Shown: positions 19,562 through 28,628 of the stretch, in pieces
How positions within the stretch are numbered: the first letter of the stretch is position 1
Layout: each line of letters begins with the position of its first letter
DNA from: Chitinophaga sp. CB10
GTDB lineage: Bacteria > Bacteroidota > Bacteroidia > Chitinophagales > Chitinophagaceae
Length of the DNA: 64,000 bases
NCBI GenBank assembly: GCA_001870995.2
Contig: MLAV02000001.1
Span: forward strand, 744,001-808,000
Direction of reading: 5' to 3'
Program-made: the position numbers and the translations under genes
Notes under the pieces: generated by a model
What the model was told of the DNA's origin: nothing
The model's database searches: none
Seen by the model: only the letters and a program-made list of their open reading frames with translations

Positions 19562-20716
19562 ATGGGAACGTCTACACCTGGATTAACTCCTGTTACACCG
19601 ATGAAACCTGTGCCTGAGAAAACAGAAACCGCTGTGATACGCCAACTGAACCCCGAAAAGATTGTCATCTTCGTCGGCAATACCTACCTGGATATCAGGG
19701 ATACGCCCGGCAACTTCAAGTTCCTCGTCGTGCAGGACCTGCACGCTGCCCAGGCCGCCATCTCTGAAGTGCTGAATGTATTCCGGAAAATTCCGGCTGT
19801 CATCATCTACCGTTTTAACAGCAAATACGAGCAGGAATGCGAACAGTGGGAACAGTATTTCAAGGACAACCAGATACTGCGCTCCATCCCGTTCTTCATG
19901 TACTCCGAACAGGTGTCCGACCAGCTCAAAACCTTTGCCCGCAAATACAGCTTCATCGATGAGGTGATCACCCGCGAATGCCTCGTGCGTACCCTGGATA
20001 ACAAGATCGCCTTCGTCAGCAAGTTCAAATACCTGAGCGTGATCACGCGCCAGGAAACGCCCGTGGAAGGCCGGCAGCAAGCCGCCAAATGGACCTTCGG
20101 CTATTTTCTGAAACGGGTGGTAGACGTAGTGGCCGCCAGTACGCTATTGCTCGTACTGCTGCCATTCCTCCTGCTCATCGCACTGGCCATCCGCATCGAG
20201 TCCAAAGGGCCGGTGCTGTACGCCGCCAAAAGAGCCGGCAGAAACTATAAGGTATTCCGCTTCTACAAGTTCCGCACCATGGTGCAGGACGCCGATAAAA
20301 AGCTGCAACAGCTCTCGCACCTGAACCAGTACGGCAACAACGAAGGCGGCGCCGTATTCTACAAAGTTTCCAACGATCCCCGTATCACCCGCCTCGGGGC
20401 CTTCCTCCGCAACACCAGTATCGACGAGCTGCCCCAGCTGCTCAACGTGATAAAAGGAGATATGTCCCTCGTAGGCAACCGCCCCTTACCGCTCTACGAA
20501 GCCGCCTCGCTCACTACGGACGAATGGTCCCAGCGCTTCAACGCGCCGGCAGGCATCACCGGCCTGTGGCAGATCAGCAAGAGAGGTAACAAGGATATGT
20601 CCGTAGAGGAAAGGATAGGGCTGGATATCAGCTATGCCAACAAACATTCCTTCGGCTATGATATGTGGATCATGATGAATACTCCATTTGCCCTCGTGCA
20701 GAAAGAAAACGTTTAG
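19562..20716 (+). CDS. Pseudo-receiver domain fused to an initiating sugar-phosphate transferase
   Basis: A 384-residue protein. Residues about 30-160 follow the receiver-domain pattern of the gene upstream strand by strand (KIVIFVGN, AVIIYRFN, IPFFMYSE). The phospho-Asp position reads Tyr/Arg and the conserved Lys is lost, so it is a pseudo-receiver. Residues about 178-384 are a bacterial sugar transferase (WbaP/WcaJ catalytic class): a membrane hairpin after KRVVDVVAAS, then FYKFRTM, the catalytic IDELPQL, GDMSLVGNRPLP and PAGITGLWQIS. It should load the first sugar phosphate onto undecaprenyl phosphate. The usual N-terminal TM bundle of long WbaP enzymes is replaced by the pseudo-receiver. 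Confidence 0.9.
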   Translation: MGTSTPGLTPVTPMKPVPEKTETAVIRQLNPEKIVIFVGNTYLDIRDTPGNFKFLVVQDLHAAQAAISEVLNVFRKIPAVIIYRFNSKYEQECEQWEQYFKDNQILRSIPFFMYSEQVSDQLKTFARKYSFIDEVITRECLVRTLDNKIAFVSKFKYLSVITRQETPVEGRQQAAKWTFGYFLKRVVDVVAASTLLLVLLPFLLLIALAIRIESKGPVLYAAKRAGRNYKVFRFYKFRTMVQDADKKLQQLSHLNQYGNNEGGAVFYKVSNDPRITRLGAFLRNTSIDELPQLLNVIKGDMSLVGNRPLPLYEAASLTTDEWSQRFNAPAGITGLWQISKRGNKDMSVEERIGLDISYANKHSFGYDMWIMMNTPFALVQKENV

Positions 20717-20718
20717 GC

Positions 20719-21945
20719 ATGCCTGTTATAGAAGCCATTTTATTTGCCATACCGGCCCTGTGGGTAGCTTACAACCTGTTGTTCTGTATGGCAGCTTCCT
20801 TCAGCAGGAAAAAACAAGCGGACTACGCATCTCCCGCGCGCTATCACCGTTTCGCCATCCTGGTGCCGGCCTACCGGGAAGATGCCATTATTTTATCTAC
20901 CGTACAACAACACGAAGCCCTGCGCTACCCGCGCGAGGCTTTTGACATTGTCGTCATTGCGGACTCCCTGCAGCCTGCTACCATGGCGGCGCTGGCGGCC
21001 ACCAGCGCCATTGTTGTGCCGGTGAGCTTCGAGAGAAGCACAAAGGCCAAAGCGCTGAATGCAGCTTTTGCGCAACTGCCGGAATCGTATGACGGCGCCA
21101 TTATCAGCGATGCGGACAACCTGCTGGACCCCGACTTCCTCCTGAAAATGAACCGGGCCTTCCTGGACGGGCATCAGGTCATTCAGGCCCGCCGCGTAGC
21201 CAAAAACATTGACTCCCCGTTTGCCATACTGGATACCGCCAATGAAATTATTGCCAACCACATCTACCGCAAAGGCAGTAACGCATTGGGCTTATCGTCG
21301 TCCGTCATCGGCTCGGGAATGGTATTCCACTACCGGCTGATCAAACATATCATGTCGCAGATAGACGCCACCGGGGAAGATAAGATCCTGCAGATGATGA
21401 TCGCGGAGAAAAAAGTCTTCCGCGAGCTGGGCCTGCCTGCGCAACCGATCTTGTATATGGAGCACGCCCTCGTGTTCGATGAAAAAATAGACAACCCCGC
21501 CGCCTTCGCCAAACAGCGCAAACGCTGGCTGGCAGCGCAGTACTCTTACCTCTGGCAGTACCGTGCCAACGGCTGGGCCGCGTTAAAGCAGGGGAATTTC
21601 GACTACCTGAACCTCTTCGTTTTTCATAACCTGATGCCGCCACGCATGCTGCTGTTGGCCTACCTGACTTTTATGCCCGTACTCTGCCTGGTATTGGGGC
21701 GCTATTTAACGCTCCCTGTTACTTACTGGCTGGTTTTGTGGGCCCTCAACGCGTGCAGCCTGCTGCTGCCCATCCCGCGCAGGTTCTTTGCCCGCTATTT
21801 TGTACAGGCAGTGCTGAACCTGCCCCGCGCCATTGGTATTATGCTGGCCCTGCTGTTTCGCCTCAAAGGCGCTGAAAATACGTTTATACATACCAGTCAC
21901 CACAAAACCGCCATCAATAATCCCCTGGTAGATGCTGAAGGATAG
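20719..21945 (+). CDS. Membrane family 2 glycosyltransferase
   Basis: About 408 residues from the ATG at 20719, two bases after the previous stop; an in-frame ATG at 20665 inside the previous gene is unlikely. An N-terminal TM precedes a GT-A domain with ILVPAYRED, DIVVIADSLQ, AIISDADNLLDPDF and a KQRKRWL block like the QxxRW motif of processive GT2 enzymes. Two or three C-terminal membrane segments follow. It should add sugars to the lipid-linked precursor at the membrane. Its end overlaps the next glycosyltransferase gene by 14 bases, so they are co-expressed. Confidence 0.87.
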   Translation: MPVIEAILFAIPALWVAYNLLFCMAASFSRKKQADYASPARYHRFAILVPAYREDAIILSTVQQHEALRYPREAFDIVVIADSLQPATMAALAATSAIVVPVSFERSTKAKALNAAFAQLPESYDGAIISDADNLLDPDFLLKMNRAFLDGHQVIQARRVAKNIDSPFAILDTANEIIANHIYRKGSNALGLSSSVIGSGMVFHYRLIKHIMSQIDATGEDKILQMMIAEKKVFRELGLPAQPILYMEHALVFDEKIDNPAAFAKQRKRWLAAQYSYLWQYRANGWAALKQGNFDYLNLFVFHNLMPPRMLLLAYLTFMPVLCLVLGRYLTLPVTYWLVLWALNACSLLLPIPRRFFARYFVQAVLNLPRAIGIMLALLFRLKGAENTFIHTSHHKTAINNPLVDAEG

Positions 21946-22825
21946 TCACATACCGCTCGTTTCCATCATTACGGTCAACTACAATAACCCGGTAGTCACG
22001 CAGGCATTGCTGGCCTCTATTCACCGGAACGACTATACGCATGTAGAGGTAATCGTGGTGGACAATGCTTCCGAAGAAGATCCCACGGCCCTGCTGCAGG
22101 AAGTGTACCCGGCCGTGCGGGTGATCAGGAGCGAGCGTAACCGCGGCTTTGCCGGAGGCAACAATCTCGGCATCGCGGCAGCAAAAGGGGAATACCTGTT
22201 CCTGGTGAATAATGATACGGAATTTACGCCCGGCCTCATCCAAGGCCTGCTGGCAGTGTTTGACGCGCATCCCGACGCCGGTATCGTGAGCCCGAAATTT
22301 CACTTTTATTACCAGCCCGGCGTGATCGAATATGCCGGCTATCATAAAGTAGATGTGCTGACGGGCCGTAACAGCATGATAGGCCGCGGCGCCCGGGACG
22401 ACGGGCAGTACACCGCCATTGCCGACACGGCCTATGCCCATGGCGGCGCCATGATGATGAAAAAAAGCATCATGGCCCGGGTAGGCCCGATGCCGGATAT
22501 TTATTTCCTCTATTACGAGGAGCTCGACTGGTGCGAGCAATTCCGCAGGATGGGCTACCGCGTGTACTTCCAGCCTGCCGCGCTGATTTACCACAAAGAG
22601 TCCATGACCACCGGTAAATACAGCGCGCTCAAAACCTATTACCTGACCCGCAACCGCATCCTGTTCATGCGCCGCAATGTGAAGTGGCCGCAGCTGCTGT
22701 TGTTCGCCGGATATTTTACCTGCATCACTATACCTAAAAATACGTTGACGTTTCTGCTGAAAAGAGAATGGAAGCACCTGCGCGCCTTCTGGAAAGGCGT
22801 TAGCTGGCACCTCAAACCATTCTGA
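21932..22825 (+). CDS. Family 2 glycosyltransferase, rhamnosyltransferase-like
   Basis: A 297-residue soluble or peripheral GT-A enzyme. Motifs: VSIITVNYNNPVVT, VIVVDNASEED, ERNRGFAGGNNLGI and the metal-binding FLVNNDTEF, all hallmarks of the WbbL/rhamnosyltransferase-like GT2 group. The donor cannot be fixed from sequence. It starts inside the end of the previous gene and is followed after 14 bases by a GT4 gene, in one operon. Confidence 0.88.
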   Translation: MLKDSHIPLVSIITVNYNNPVVTQALLASIHRNDYTHVEVIVVDNASEEDPTALLQEVYPAVRVIRSERNRGFAGGNNLGIAAAKGEYLFLVNNDTEFTPGLIQGLLAVFDAHPDAGIVSPKFHFYYQPGVIEYAGYHKVDVLTGRNSMIGRGARDDGQYTAIADTAYAHGGAMMMKKSIMARVGPMPDIYFLYYEELDWCEQFRRMGYRVYFQPAALIYHKESMTTGKYSALKTYYLTRNRILFMRRNVKWPQLLLFAGYFTCITIPKNTLTFLLKREWKHLRAFWKGVSWHLKPF

Positions 22826-22839
22826 CAGCCTTTACTGCT

Positions 22840-23997
22840 ATGAGTTGTAACAGAAGAATTAAAGTCCTGGAAACTATTCACCAGGGCAAGGTAGGAGGTG
22901 GCGAACGCCATATACTCGACCTCGTGGCCCACCTCGATACCTCCCGGTTTGCACCGGTGGTACTCTCATTTACCGATGGCCCCATGGTGGATGCGCTGAA
23001 GCAAATGAATATCCCCGTGCATGTTATCCACTCCACCAAAGCATTTGACTTCAGAATATGGAAAGCGGTGAAAACGCTGATCCTGGAAGAGGAAATTGAC
23101 ATCGTGCATGTACACGGTACCCGCGCCAACACCAACATCCTCCCGGCTACGCGGGCGCTGGGCATTCCCGTGATTTATACGGTACATGGCTGGTCCTTCC
23201 ACGAAGGCTTATCCTACCCGGTCCGCAAAGCGAGGATACTGATTGAAAAATGGATCACGCGCAATACCGGCATGAACATCACCGTTTCCGCCGCCAACCG
23301 GCAAACGGGTTTGAGGGCTTTCGGGAGATTTAAATCCCACGTGATCCGCAACGGGGTGAACCTGCAGCGATTCCATCCCGGGGTAAGCGACAATGGCCTG
23401 CGCGCTCAGTACGGCTTTACGGAAGAGGACATCGTGATCGGCTTCATTGTAAGGATGACTCACCAGAAGGACCCGCTGGGTATGATCCGCGCTTTTGCCG
23501 CCGCCCATCAGCTGCATCCGCAGTTAAAACTCCTGATGATAGGCGAGGGGCCCTTGAAGTCCGCCGCAGTACAGCTTATCCGGGAACTCGGTATAGCCGG
23601 CGCCGTAGTGCTGGACGGCTTCCGCAGCGATGTGCCGGGCGTGTTGCAGGCTATCGACATCTATTGCCTGCCCTCCCTCTGGGAAGGCTATCCCATCGGC
23701 GTACTGGAAGCGATGGCAGTTGGCAAGCCCGTTATTGCCAGCGATGTGGATGGCACCCGCGAAGCATTTGACCATGAAGTCAGCGGCCTGCTCGTGCCGC
23801 CTAAAAATACGCCTGCCTTATGCGCCGCCATCTGCCGCCTGGCTGCGGACGAACCCCTGCGCAAACGCTTTGCCGCGGCTGCGCTGGAACGCGCCCGCGC
23901 GGACCATGGCATCACCACTATGACCCGCAAGGTGGAAGAGGTCTACAACAAAATGTTTGTACAGCACGAAATCGCCAAACCTGCGAGTGCCCAATAG
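22840..23997 (+). CDS. Family 4 glycosyltransferase
   Basis: A 385-residue GT-B enzyme. The N-terminal Rossmann domain has VGGGERHILDL and IVHVHGTRAN. The C-terminal domain has GFIVRMTHQKDPLGMI and the E-x7-E motif EGYPIGVLE within PSLWEGYPIGVLEAMAVGKPVIASD, which binds the nucleotide sugar. It is a retaining transferase acting in the cytoplasm on the growing glycan, last of the plus-strand operon that begins at 19139. It converges with the GT14-like gene, with a single base between their stops. Confidence 0.9.
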   Translation: MSCNRRIKVLETIHQGKVGGGERHILDLVAHLDTSRFAPVVLSFTDGPMVDALKQMNIPVHVIHSTKAFDFRIWKAVKTLILEEEIDIVHVHGTRANTNILPATRALGIPVIYTVHGWSFHEGLSYPVRKARILIEKWITRNTGMNITVSAANRQTGLRAFGRFKSHVIRNGVNLQRFHPGVSDNGLRAQYGFTEEDIVIGFIVRMTHQKDPLGMIRAFAAAHQLHPQLKLLMIGEGPLKSAAVQLIRELGIAGAVVLDGFRSDVPGVLQAIDIYCLPSLWEGYPIGVLEAMAVGKPVIASDVDGTREAFDHEVSGLLVPPKNTPALCAAICRLAADEPLRKRFAAAALERARADHGITTMTRKVEEVYNKMFVQHEIAKPASAQ

Positions 23998-23998
23998 G

Positions 23999-24850
23999 TC
24001 AAACGGTTTGCTGCATCAGGCTGTCCGCCTGCTGCAATATATCCGGCGTGAGGGTGGTATCAAACTTACGGGCAAATAGTTTCCCGGAACCCAGCAGGTT
24101 CGGCAGGTCCGCATGGGTAAAGGTTTTTGGGCTGGGCTTTTTCTCCGACCAGTCAATATACCGCAGGTTGTCATGCGTTACTTTCTGCCGCCACTCCGGG
24201 TGATTCATGATGATGGTATGGAAAATAAATTCGTCCGCCCCCCAGGTGTACTTGTAGTAACTGAGCAAGGCGGGATGGCTGTTGATGAAGTTGAGGCAGT
24301 AGCGCGCACATTCTTCGCTCAGGCTCCACCACTGGCTGCCGCCGAAATGTTTGTACCCCAACGGCAACTTGCGCGCCGGCATCAGCCGGTTCACCCAGCG
24401 GGTCATGAAATATTTTCCCTTAAAGTGGAAGTCCTCGAAATGATATTGATCCAGCTTGCTGATCGTGGCCTGCACTTCCTGCTCCGGCATGATGTCCATA
24501 AACTCCTTGCCCTGGTGTACAGTAAAAAAATCGAATATCTCCTGCATGGGGCGCAGGGGATAATCCAGCCCGGAGAGCAAACTGATGTTTACATACCTGC
24601 GCCGGCTGTTCAGCGCAACCTCCAGCAGGTTTAAGGTGGCGCGCACAAGGCTGAAGCCTGCCCAGTTCACTTTTACCCGGGAGGGGATGAAATAGACCTG
24701 GCTCAGTTGCGTGCAGGGCCAGTAATCCTGCAGGTCGGCCTTCGCGTCGAGGTGAACGTAGCAGTCCACCAGCGGATGCGCCAGGCGGGAGAGTAGTTGG
24801 TGTAGTTGCTCCGGGTTCTTATGAGCCAGGATGAGGAACGCTAAACGCAT
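23999..24850 (-). CDS. GT14-like (core-2/I-branching type) glycosyltransferase
   Basis: A 283-residue protein resembling bacterial members of the beta-1,6-GlcNAc-transferase/xylosyltransferase family: FLILAHKNPEQLHQLL at the start, the SGLDYPLRPM block near residue 94, GSQWWSLS and the acidic WGADEFIFHTII region. It may add a branch sugar to the polymer. It lies 7 bases after the flippase gene on the minus strand, so it is probably in a two-gene unit with it. Confidence 0.82.
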   Translation of the reverse strand: MRLAFLILAHKNPEQLHQLLSRLAHPLVDCYVHLDAKADLQDYWPCTQLSQVYFIPSRVKVNWAGFSLVRATLNLLEVALNSRRRYVNISLLSGLDYPLRPMQEIFDFFTVHQGKEFMDIMPEQEVQATISKLDQYHFEDFHFKGKYFMTRWVNRLMPARKLPLGYKHFGGSQWWSLSEECARYCLNFINSHPALLSYYKYTWGADEFIFHTIIMNHPEWRQKVTHDNLRYIDWSEKKPSPKTFTHADLPNLLGSGKLFARKFDTTLTPDILQQADSLMQQTV

Positions 24851-24857
24851 GAGGTAT

Positions 24858-26198
24858 TCATTTTTTTACCAGTTGTAGTTTTGCAGGGATCTTCTCCAGT
24901 ATCTGTATGCAGGCTGTCCAGCCTTGTTGTAGTATATCCTTGACCGTTATATCGAGTTGCTTTTTCAAACAATAATAGCCGAATACGATGCCCGCCACGA
25001 GGTTCAGGAAGGAGGCGGCCGCCACGGCCCGCAGGTCCATGAAGAGCCAGATAAAGAGGACGTCTCCCGCGACGTTGATGCCCAGCTTCAGGAGGTTCTT
25101 ATAGAAGTTGAGATGCGGCTTGTTCATCATGTCCAGCGTAACGCCCACGAAGCGGTCCATCGGGTAGAGGATAGCCGAACTCAAAAAGATGGCGACAACC
25201 GGCAGGGCCACCAGGTACTCTTTCCCCGCCAGCAGGATGATGAGGGGATGAATAAAGAGGAGCAGGCCTATGATGAAAGGCAGTATCAGGAAGGTGATGG
25301 CGCCGGTATATTTACAAAAGGTCTGGGCAATGGCCGCGGGGTCGTTCCGGTTAGCCGCGCTGCTCAGCGTTGGCTGCGCCGTAGCGGCAAAGCTCCGCAA
25401 TATGATCTCGATCACTTCCATGAATTTTTGCGGAATGCTGTAAATGGCCACCGCCGCGGGGTTGATCAGGGTGCGGATAAAGAAGTTATCCGAATATGGA
25501 ATAAACGTGGATGCCGCCATACTGCCTACTATCATCCTCCCATATACGAAAAGGGATTTTACTTCCGCCATACCCCTGAAGCGGAGGGCCCGGATGCCCG
25601 TCCACCGGTGCGCGAGGCAGTAAATACTCGTCGCCAGCATGGCGGCGCCATAGGCGCAGGTCACCATCCACAAAGCGGAATGGCCGGTAAAATGCATCAC
25701 CGTAATCAGCAGCAGGAAACTGGCATTTTGCAAAATGCGTATCTGCACAATTTTATCAAACTGGCGTTTGGCCTGCAACAGCCAGGTGGCGAAGTTCAGC
25801 GGTAAGGAAAGCAGCAGGATGACCCCCAGGCAACGTAAGAAGAACTGCCAGTCCTGATCCAGGAAACGGCCGCCTGCTCCCAGCACAAGTACGCTGATCA
25901 GCAGGAATCCCAACGTAATGGCAATGGCCAGGTACCACGCGCTGCCGCAAACCTTCCGCGCGATGACGGCAGGAGCGCCCGCGTAAAACTTAATCAGCCC
26001 GGATTGCAATAAGCCTGTCCTGATCTGATCCAGCAGGTTATACGTCACCTGGAAAAATACCCATTCCCCGAAAGTCGCTTCCGGTAAGGTCCTTACCAGC
26101 AACGAAAAGGAGAGGATATTAAAAAATGCCGAAACCACATTCCCCAGCAAAGATTGAAAATGATGATTCCTGATTACACTCATCAGCCTGGATGCCAT
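24858..26198 (-). CDS. Polysaccharide flippase (Wzx/MATE-like)
   Basis: A 446-residue polytopic protein with about 12-14 hydrophobic segments and the N-terminal pattern of the polysaccharide biosynthesis transport family (SLLGNVVSAFFNILSFSLLV, then LPEATFGEWVFFQ). It should flip undecaprenyl-linked repeat units to the periplasmic face for the polymerase. It is transcribed divergently from the secreted hydrolase gene at 26546, and the GT14-like gene follows. Confidence 0.85.
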   Translation of the reverse strand: MASRLMSVIRNHHFQSLLGNVVSAFFNILSFSLLVRTLPEATFGEWVFFQVTYNLLDQIRTGLLQSGLIKFYAGAPAVIARKVCGSAWYLAIAITLGFLLISVLVLGAGGRFLDQDWQFFLRCLGVILLLSLPLNFATWLLQAKRQFDKIVQIRILQNASFLLLITVMHFTGHSALWMVTCAYGAAMLATSIYCLAHRWTGIRALRFRGMAEVKSLFVYGRMIVGSMAASTFIPYSDNFFIRTLINPAAVAIYSIPQKFMEVIEIILRSFAATAQPTLSSAANRNDPAAIAQTFCKYTGAITFLILPFIIGLLLFIHPLIILLAGKEYLVALPVVAIFLSSAILYPMDRFVGVTLDMMNKPHLNFYKNLLKLGINVAGDVLFIWLFMDLRAVAAASFLNLVAGIVFGYYCLKKQLDITVKDILQQGWTACIQILEKIPAKLQLVKK

Positions 26199-26545
26199 AC
26201 GATTAACTATAATAAAGAACCTGTAACGCAGTGTGACGGCTGCTTTTCAAGTCCGGGATTATCAATATTGTGCAGGCTTTATAAACAGGATATAGTTGGA
26301 GTTGGCGGCAAGATACAATTTTTTTTAAAATTAGATGATTTTAATTTCTAATAAAATAATTAAATAATATGTTGGAATTCCGCCAGTTGAATATATTAAA
26401 AATTTATGCTTTATGATTTTTGGGTATATATATGAAAAAAAATTACTATTTGTTTATGAAAATTATCTTTCTTTGTACTGTACTTATTAACCTCGTACGC
26501 CTAAAATCGTAAACATATCAGGGAAAAACTTTACCAGTCTTTACT
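26199..26545. other. Divergent AT-rich intergenic region
   Basis: Lies between the flippase and the 659-residue hydrolase gene and is strongly AT-rich compared with the flanking genes. It should hold promoters for both directions. A TTTG at 26450-26453 and a TATCTTTC nearby resemble promoter elements but their spacing is not canonical. A 26-codon frame (26432-26512) would encode a hydrophobic leader-like peptide; I do not consider it supported. Confidence 0.4.
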
Positions 26546-28525
26546 ATGAATAACCTCACGGATTTCAATAAGAAATTGAAGAGAGTGATGAATGCAGGCA
26601 TGTTATTGTTCCTATTGCTCACAGCCCCGCAATTATTTGCACAGCAGGGGAAACTTACTGCACGCGTTACTGGTCTTTATAATCCCGCCGGCCTGCTCGA
26701 ATCGCTGCCGCAGGGATACGCCGCCACAGGGAAAAAATTTCCCTTACTACTATTCTTTCATGGCCTGGGAGAAGAAGGCAACGGCACCACGGAAATCAAC
26801 CGCGTGATCACCAACGGTCCTCCGAAGCTGATCAACCAGGGCGTATTTCCGGCTACGTTCAAAGTGGGCGATTCCACCGAATCGTTCGTGGTATTATGCC
26901 CGCAGTTCAGGGGGATTCCTAACCTTCCGAATATCGACTCGCTGATCGAATACGCCTACCGCAACTACAACGTGGATACCAACCGCGTGTACCTCACCGG
27001 CCTAAGCCGGGGCGGCGGCGTGATATGGGGCTACGTGAGCTCACAGATTTACTCCTGCAACCGGGTGGCGGCCATCGTGCCGATCTGCGGCGCGTACGAC
27101 CCCGGCCCCTTACGCAGTCCGCTCCCCATTCAGTCCGTATTCATCTCTTCCAATAACCTGCCCGTGTGGGCTCTTCATAACGAGAACGACCCTACGGTGC
27201 CTTCCGCCGCCTCCAAAAACTGGGTGGCCCTCATCAATGCATACGTGCCCGCGCCCAATCCCCTGGCCAGGCTCACGATATTCAATGCCAGCGGTCACGA
27301 TGCCTGGTCCAAAGCCTACGATCCCAACTACCGGGAAGACGGTAAAAACGTGTACGAATGGATGCTGCAATTCAGCAAGGATAAGCGGGGTGGAGTAGTG
27401 GCCAACAAACCGCCGGCCGTCAACGCCGGGGTGGACTTCACAGTCGTGCTGCCCAACAACGCCCAGCTGGACGGCTCCGCCACCAGGGACCCGGACGGCA
27501 GCATCGCTACCTATAAATGGACGCAGACGGCAGGCCCCAGCACCGCTACCATCGCTACGCCTGCCGCGGCCAAAACCACGGTGAGCGGACTCGTAAAAGG
27601 CGTGTACACCTTCCGCCTCACCGCTACGGACAACAAAGGCCTCAGCGCCTACGACGATGTGGTGGTCACCGTCCAGGATGCGGCCAATAAACCGCCGCAG
27701 GCCAACGCCGGCCCCGATGCCATCATCACCCTGCCGGTGAGCAGCGTGCAGCTGGATGGCTCCGGCTCTACTGACCCGGATGGCAGTATTGCCTCCTATG
27801 CCTGGTCGCAAACCGCCGGCCCGAATACCGCTACGCTGACCGGCGCCGCCTCCGCGAAAGCCACTGCATCCGGCCTGGTAAAAGGCGTATATACGTTCCG
27901 GTTAACCGTCAAAGATAACGGCGGCCTCACTGCTACAGATGAAGTACAAATAACCGTGCAGCAGGCGCCGGTAGATAAAAAACCGCCGGTTGCAGTAGCC
28001 ACCGCCCCGGATACCATCGTGCTGCCCGTAAACACGGTAACGCTCAACGGCAGCGCCAGCAGCGATCCGGATGGCAACATCGTCAGCTGGTCGTGGACGC
28101 AGCTCAGCGGCCCCGGCATACACCTCGCCGGCAGCGGTACCGCCATTGCCACGGCTGCCAACATGCCGGAAGGCGTGTACAGCTTTAAACTGGTGGTGAC
28201 GGACAACGACGGCCTCAGCGCCACCACTACCCTGAAAGTAGTGGTAGTGGATGCCAGCGATAACCCCGGCGATACCACCACCGTCAGCTGCTATCCCAAC
28301 CCTACCCGCGGCAAAGTGCGGCTGGAAATAAAAACAGCGCACCTGCGCATGGCAAGGGTTACCATCTACGACCTGCGCGGACAAACGGAATTCAAATACA
28401 ATTACCCGCTCAACGGCGTGAACTTTATAGAACTGGACCTGGGTACGCTCCCCAACGGCGTGCATATGATCGATGTGCGGGGAGAAGGGAATTTTAAATG
28501 GACAGAGCGGATATTTAAGTTTTAA
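26546..28525 (+). CDS. Secreted alpha/beta-hydrolase with PKD-like repeats and T9SS sorting domain
   Basis: A 659-residue protein. A hydrophobic signal at about 15-32 ends APQLFAQ. Residues 40-275 form an esterase/PHB-depolymerase-like hydrolase with nucleophile S154 in GLSRG, acid D215 (NENDPTVP) and H251 (ASGHDAW). Three PKD-like domains follow (about 285-378, 379-472, 474-568), each with PPxAxAGxD and LDGSxSxDPDGSIxxYxW patterns. A T9SS type A sorting domain begins at CYPNPTRGKVRLEI and ends the protein. It should be exported to the cell surface and may deacylate a polymer; substrate unknown. It is the smaller counterpart of the giant protein at 8890-15909. Confidence 0.88.
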   Translation: MNNLTDFNKKLKRVMNAGMLLFLLLTAPQLFAQQGKLTARVTGLYNPAGLLESLPQGYAATGKKFPLLLFFHGLGEEGNGTTEINRVITNGPPKLINQGVFPATFKVGDSTESFVVLCPQFRGIPNLPNIDSLIEYAYRNYNVDTNRVYLTGLSRGGGVIWGYVSSQIYSCNRVAAIVPICGAYDPGPLRSPLPIQSVFISSNNLPVWALHNENDPTVPSAASKNWVALINAYVPAPNPLARLTIFNASGHDAWSKAYDPNYREDGKNVYEWMLQFSKDKRGGVVANKPPAVNAGVDFTVVLPNNAQLDGSATRDPDGSIATYKWTQTAGPSTATIATPAAAKTTVSGLVKGVYTFRLTATDNKGLSAYDDVVVTVQDAANKPPQANAGPDAIITLPVSSVQLDGSGSTDPDGSIASYAWSQTAGPNTATLTGAASAKATASGLVKGVYTFRLTVKDNGGLTATDEVQITVQQAPVDKKPPVAVATAPDTIVLPVNTVTLNGSASSDPDGNIVSWSWTQLSGPGIHLAGSGTAIATAANMPEGVYSFKLVVTDNDGLSATTTLKVVVVDASDNPGDTTTVSCYPNPTRGKVRLEIKTAHLRMARVTIYDLRGQTEFKYNYPLNGVNFIELDLGTLPNGVHMIDVRGEGNFKWTERIFKF

Positions 28526-28572
28526 GTCTGAGGTTTTAATACATGATGGACACATTTGCGCCATCAAAAAGC

Positions 28573-28608
28573 AAGCGGGTGTATCCGGCCGGATGCACCC
28601 GCTTTTTT
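28573..28608. terminator. Terminator between convergent genes
   Basis: A 16-bp stem with one G-T pair (28573-28588 with 28589-28604; the innermost bases form the loop) followed by T residues on the plus strand, and A residues before it that give a T-run on the minus strand. It serves the hydrolase gene and probably also the convergent glycosyltransferase gene. Confidence 0.85.
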
Positions 28609-28628
28609 ATACAAAAAATATCAGGCTA

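Noticed and set aside
26432..26512. A 26-codon hydrophobic leader-like peptide before the T9SS hydrolase gene
   Set aside because: Too short and AT-rich to separate from chance; no attenuator structure follows.
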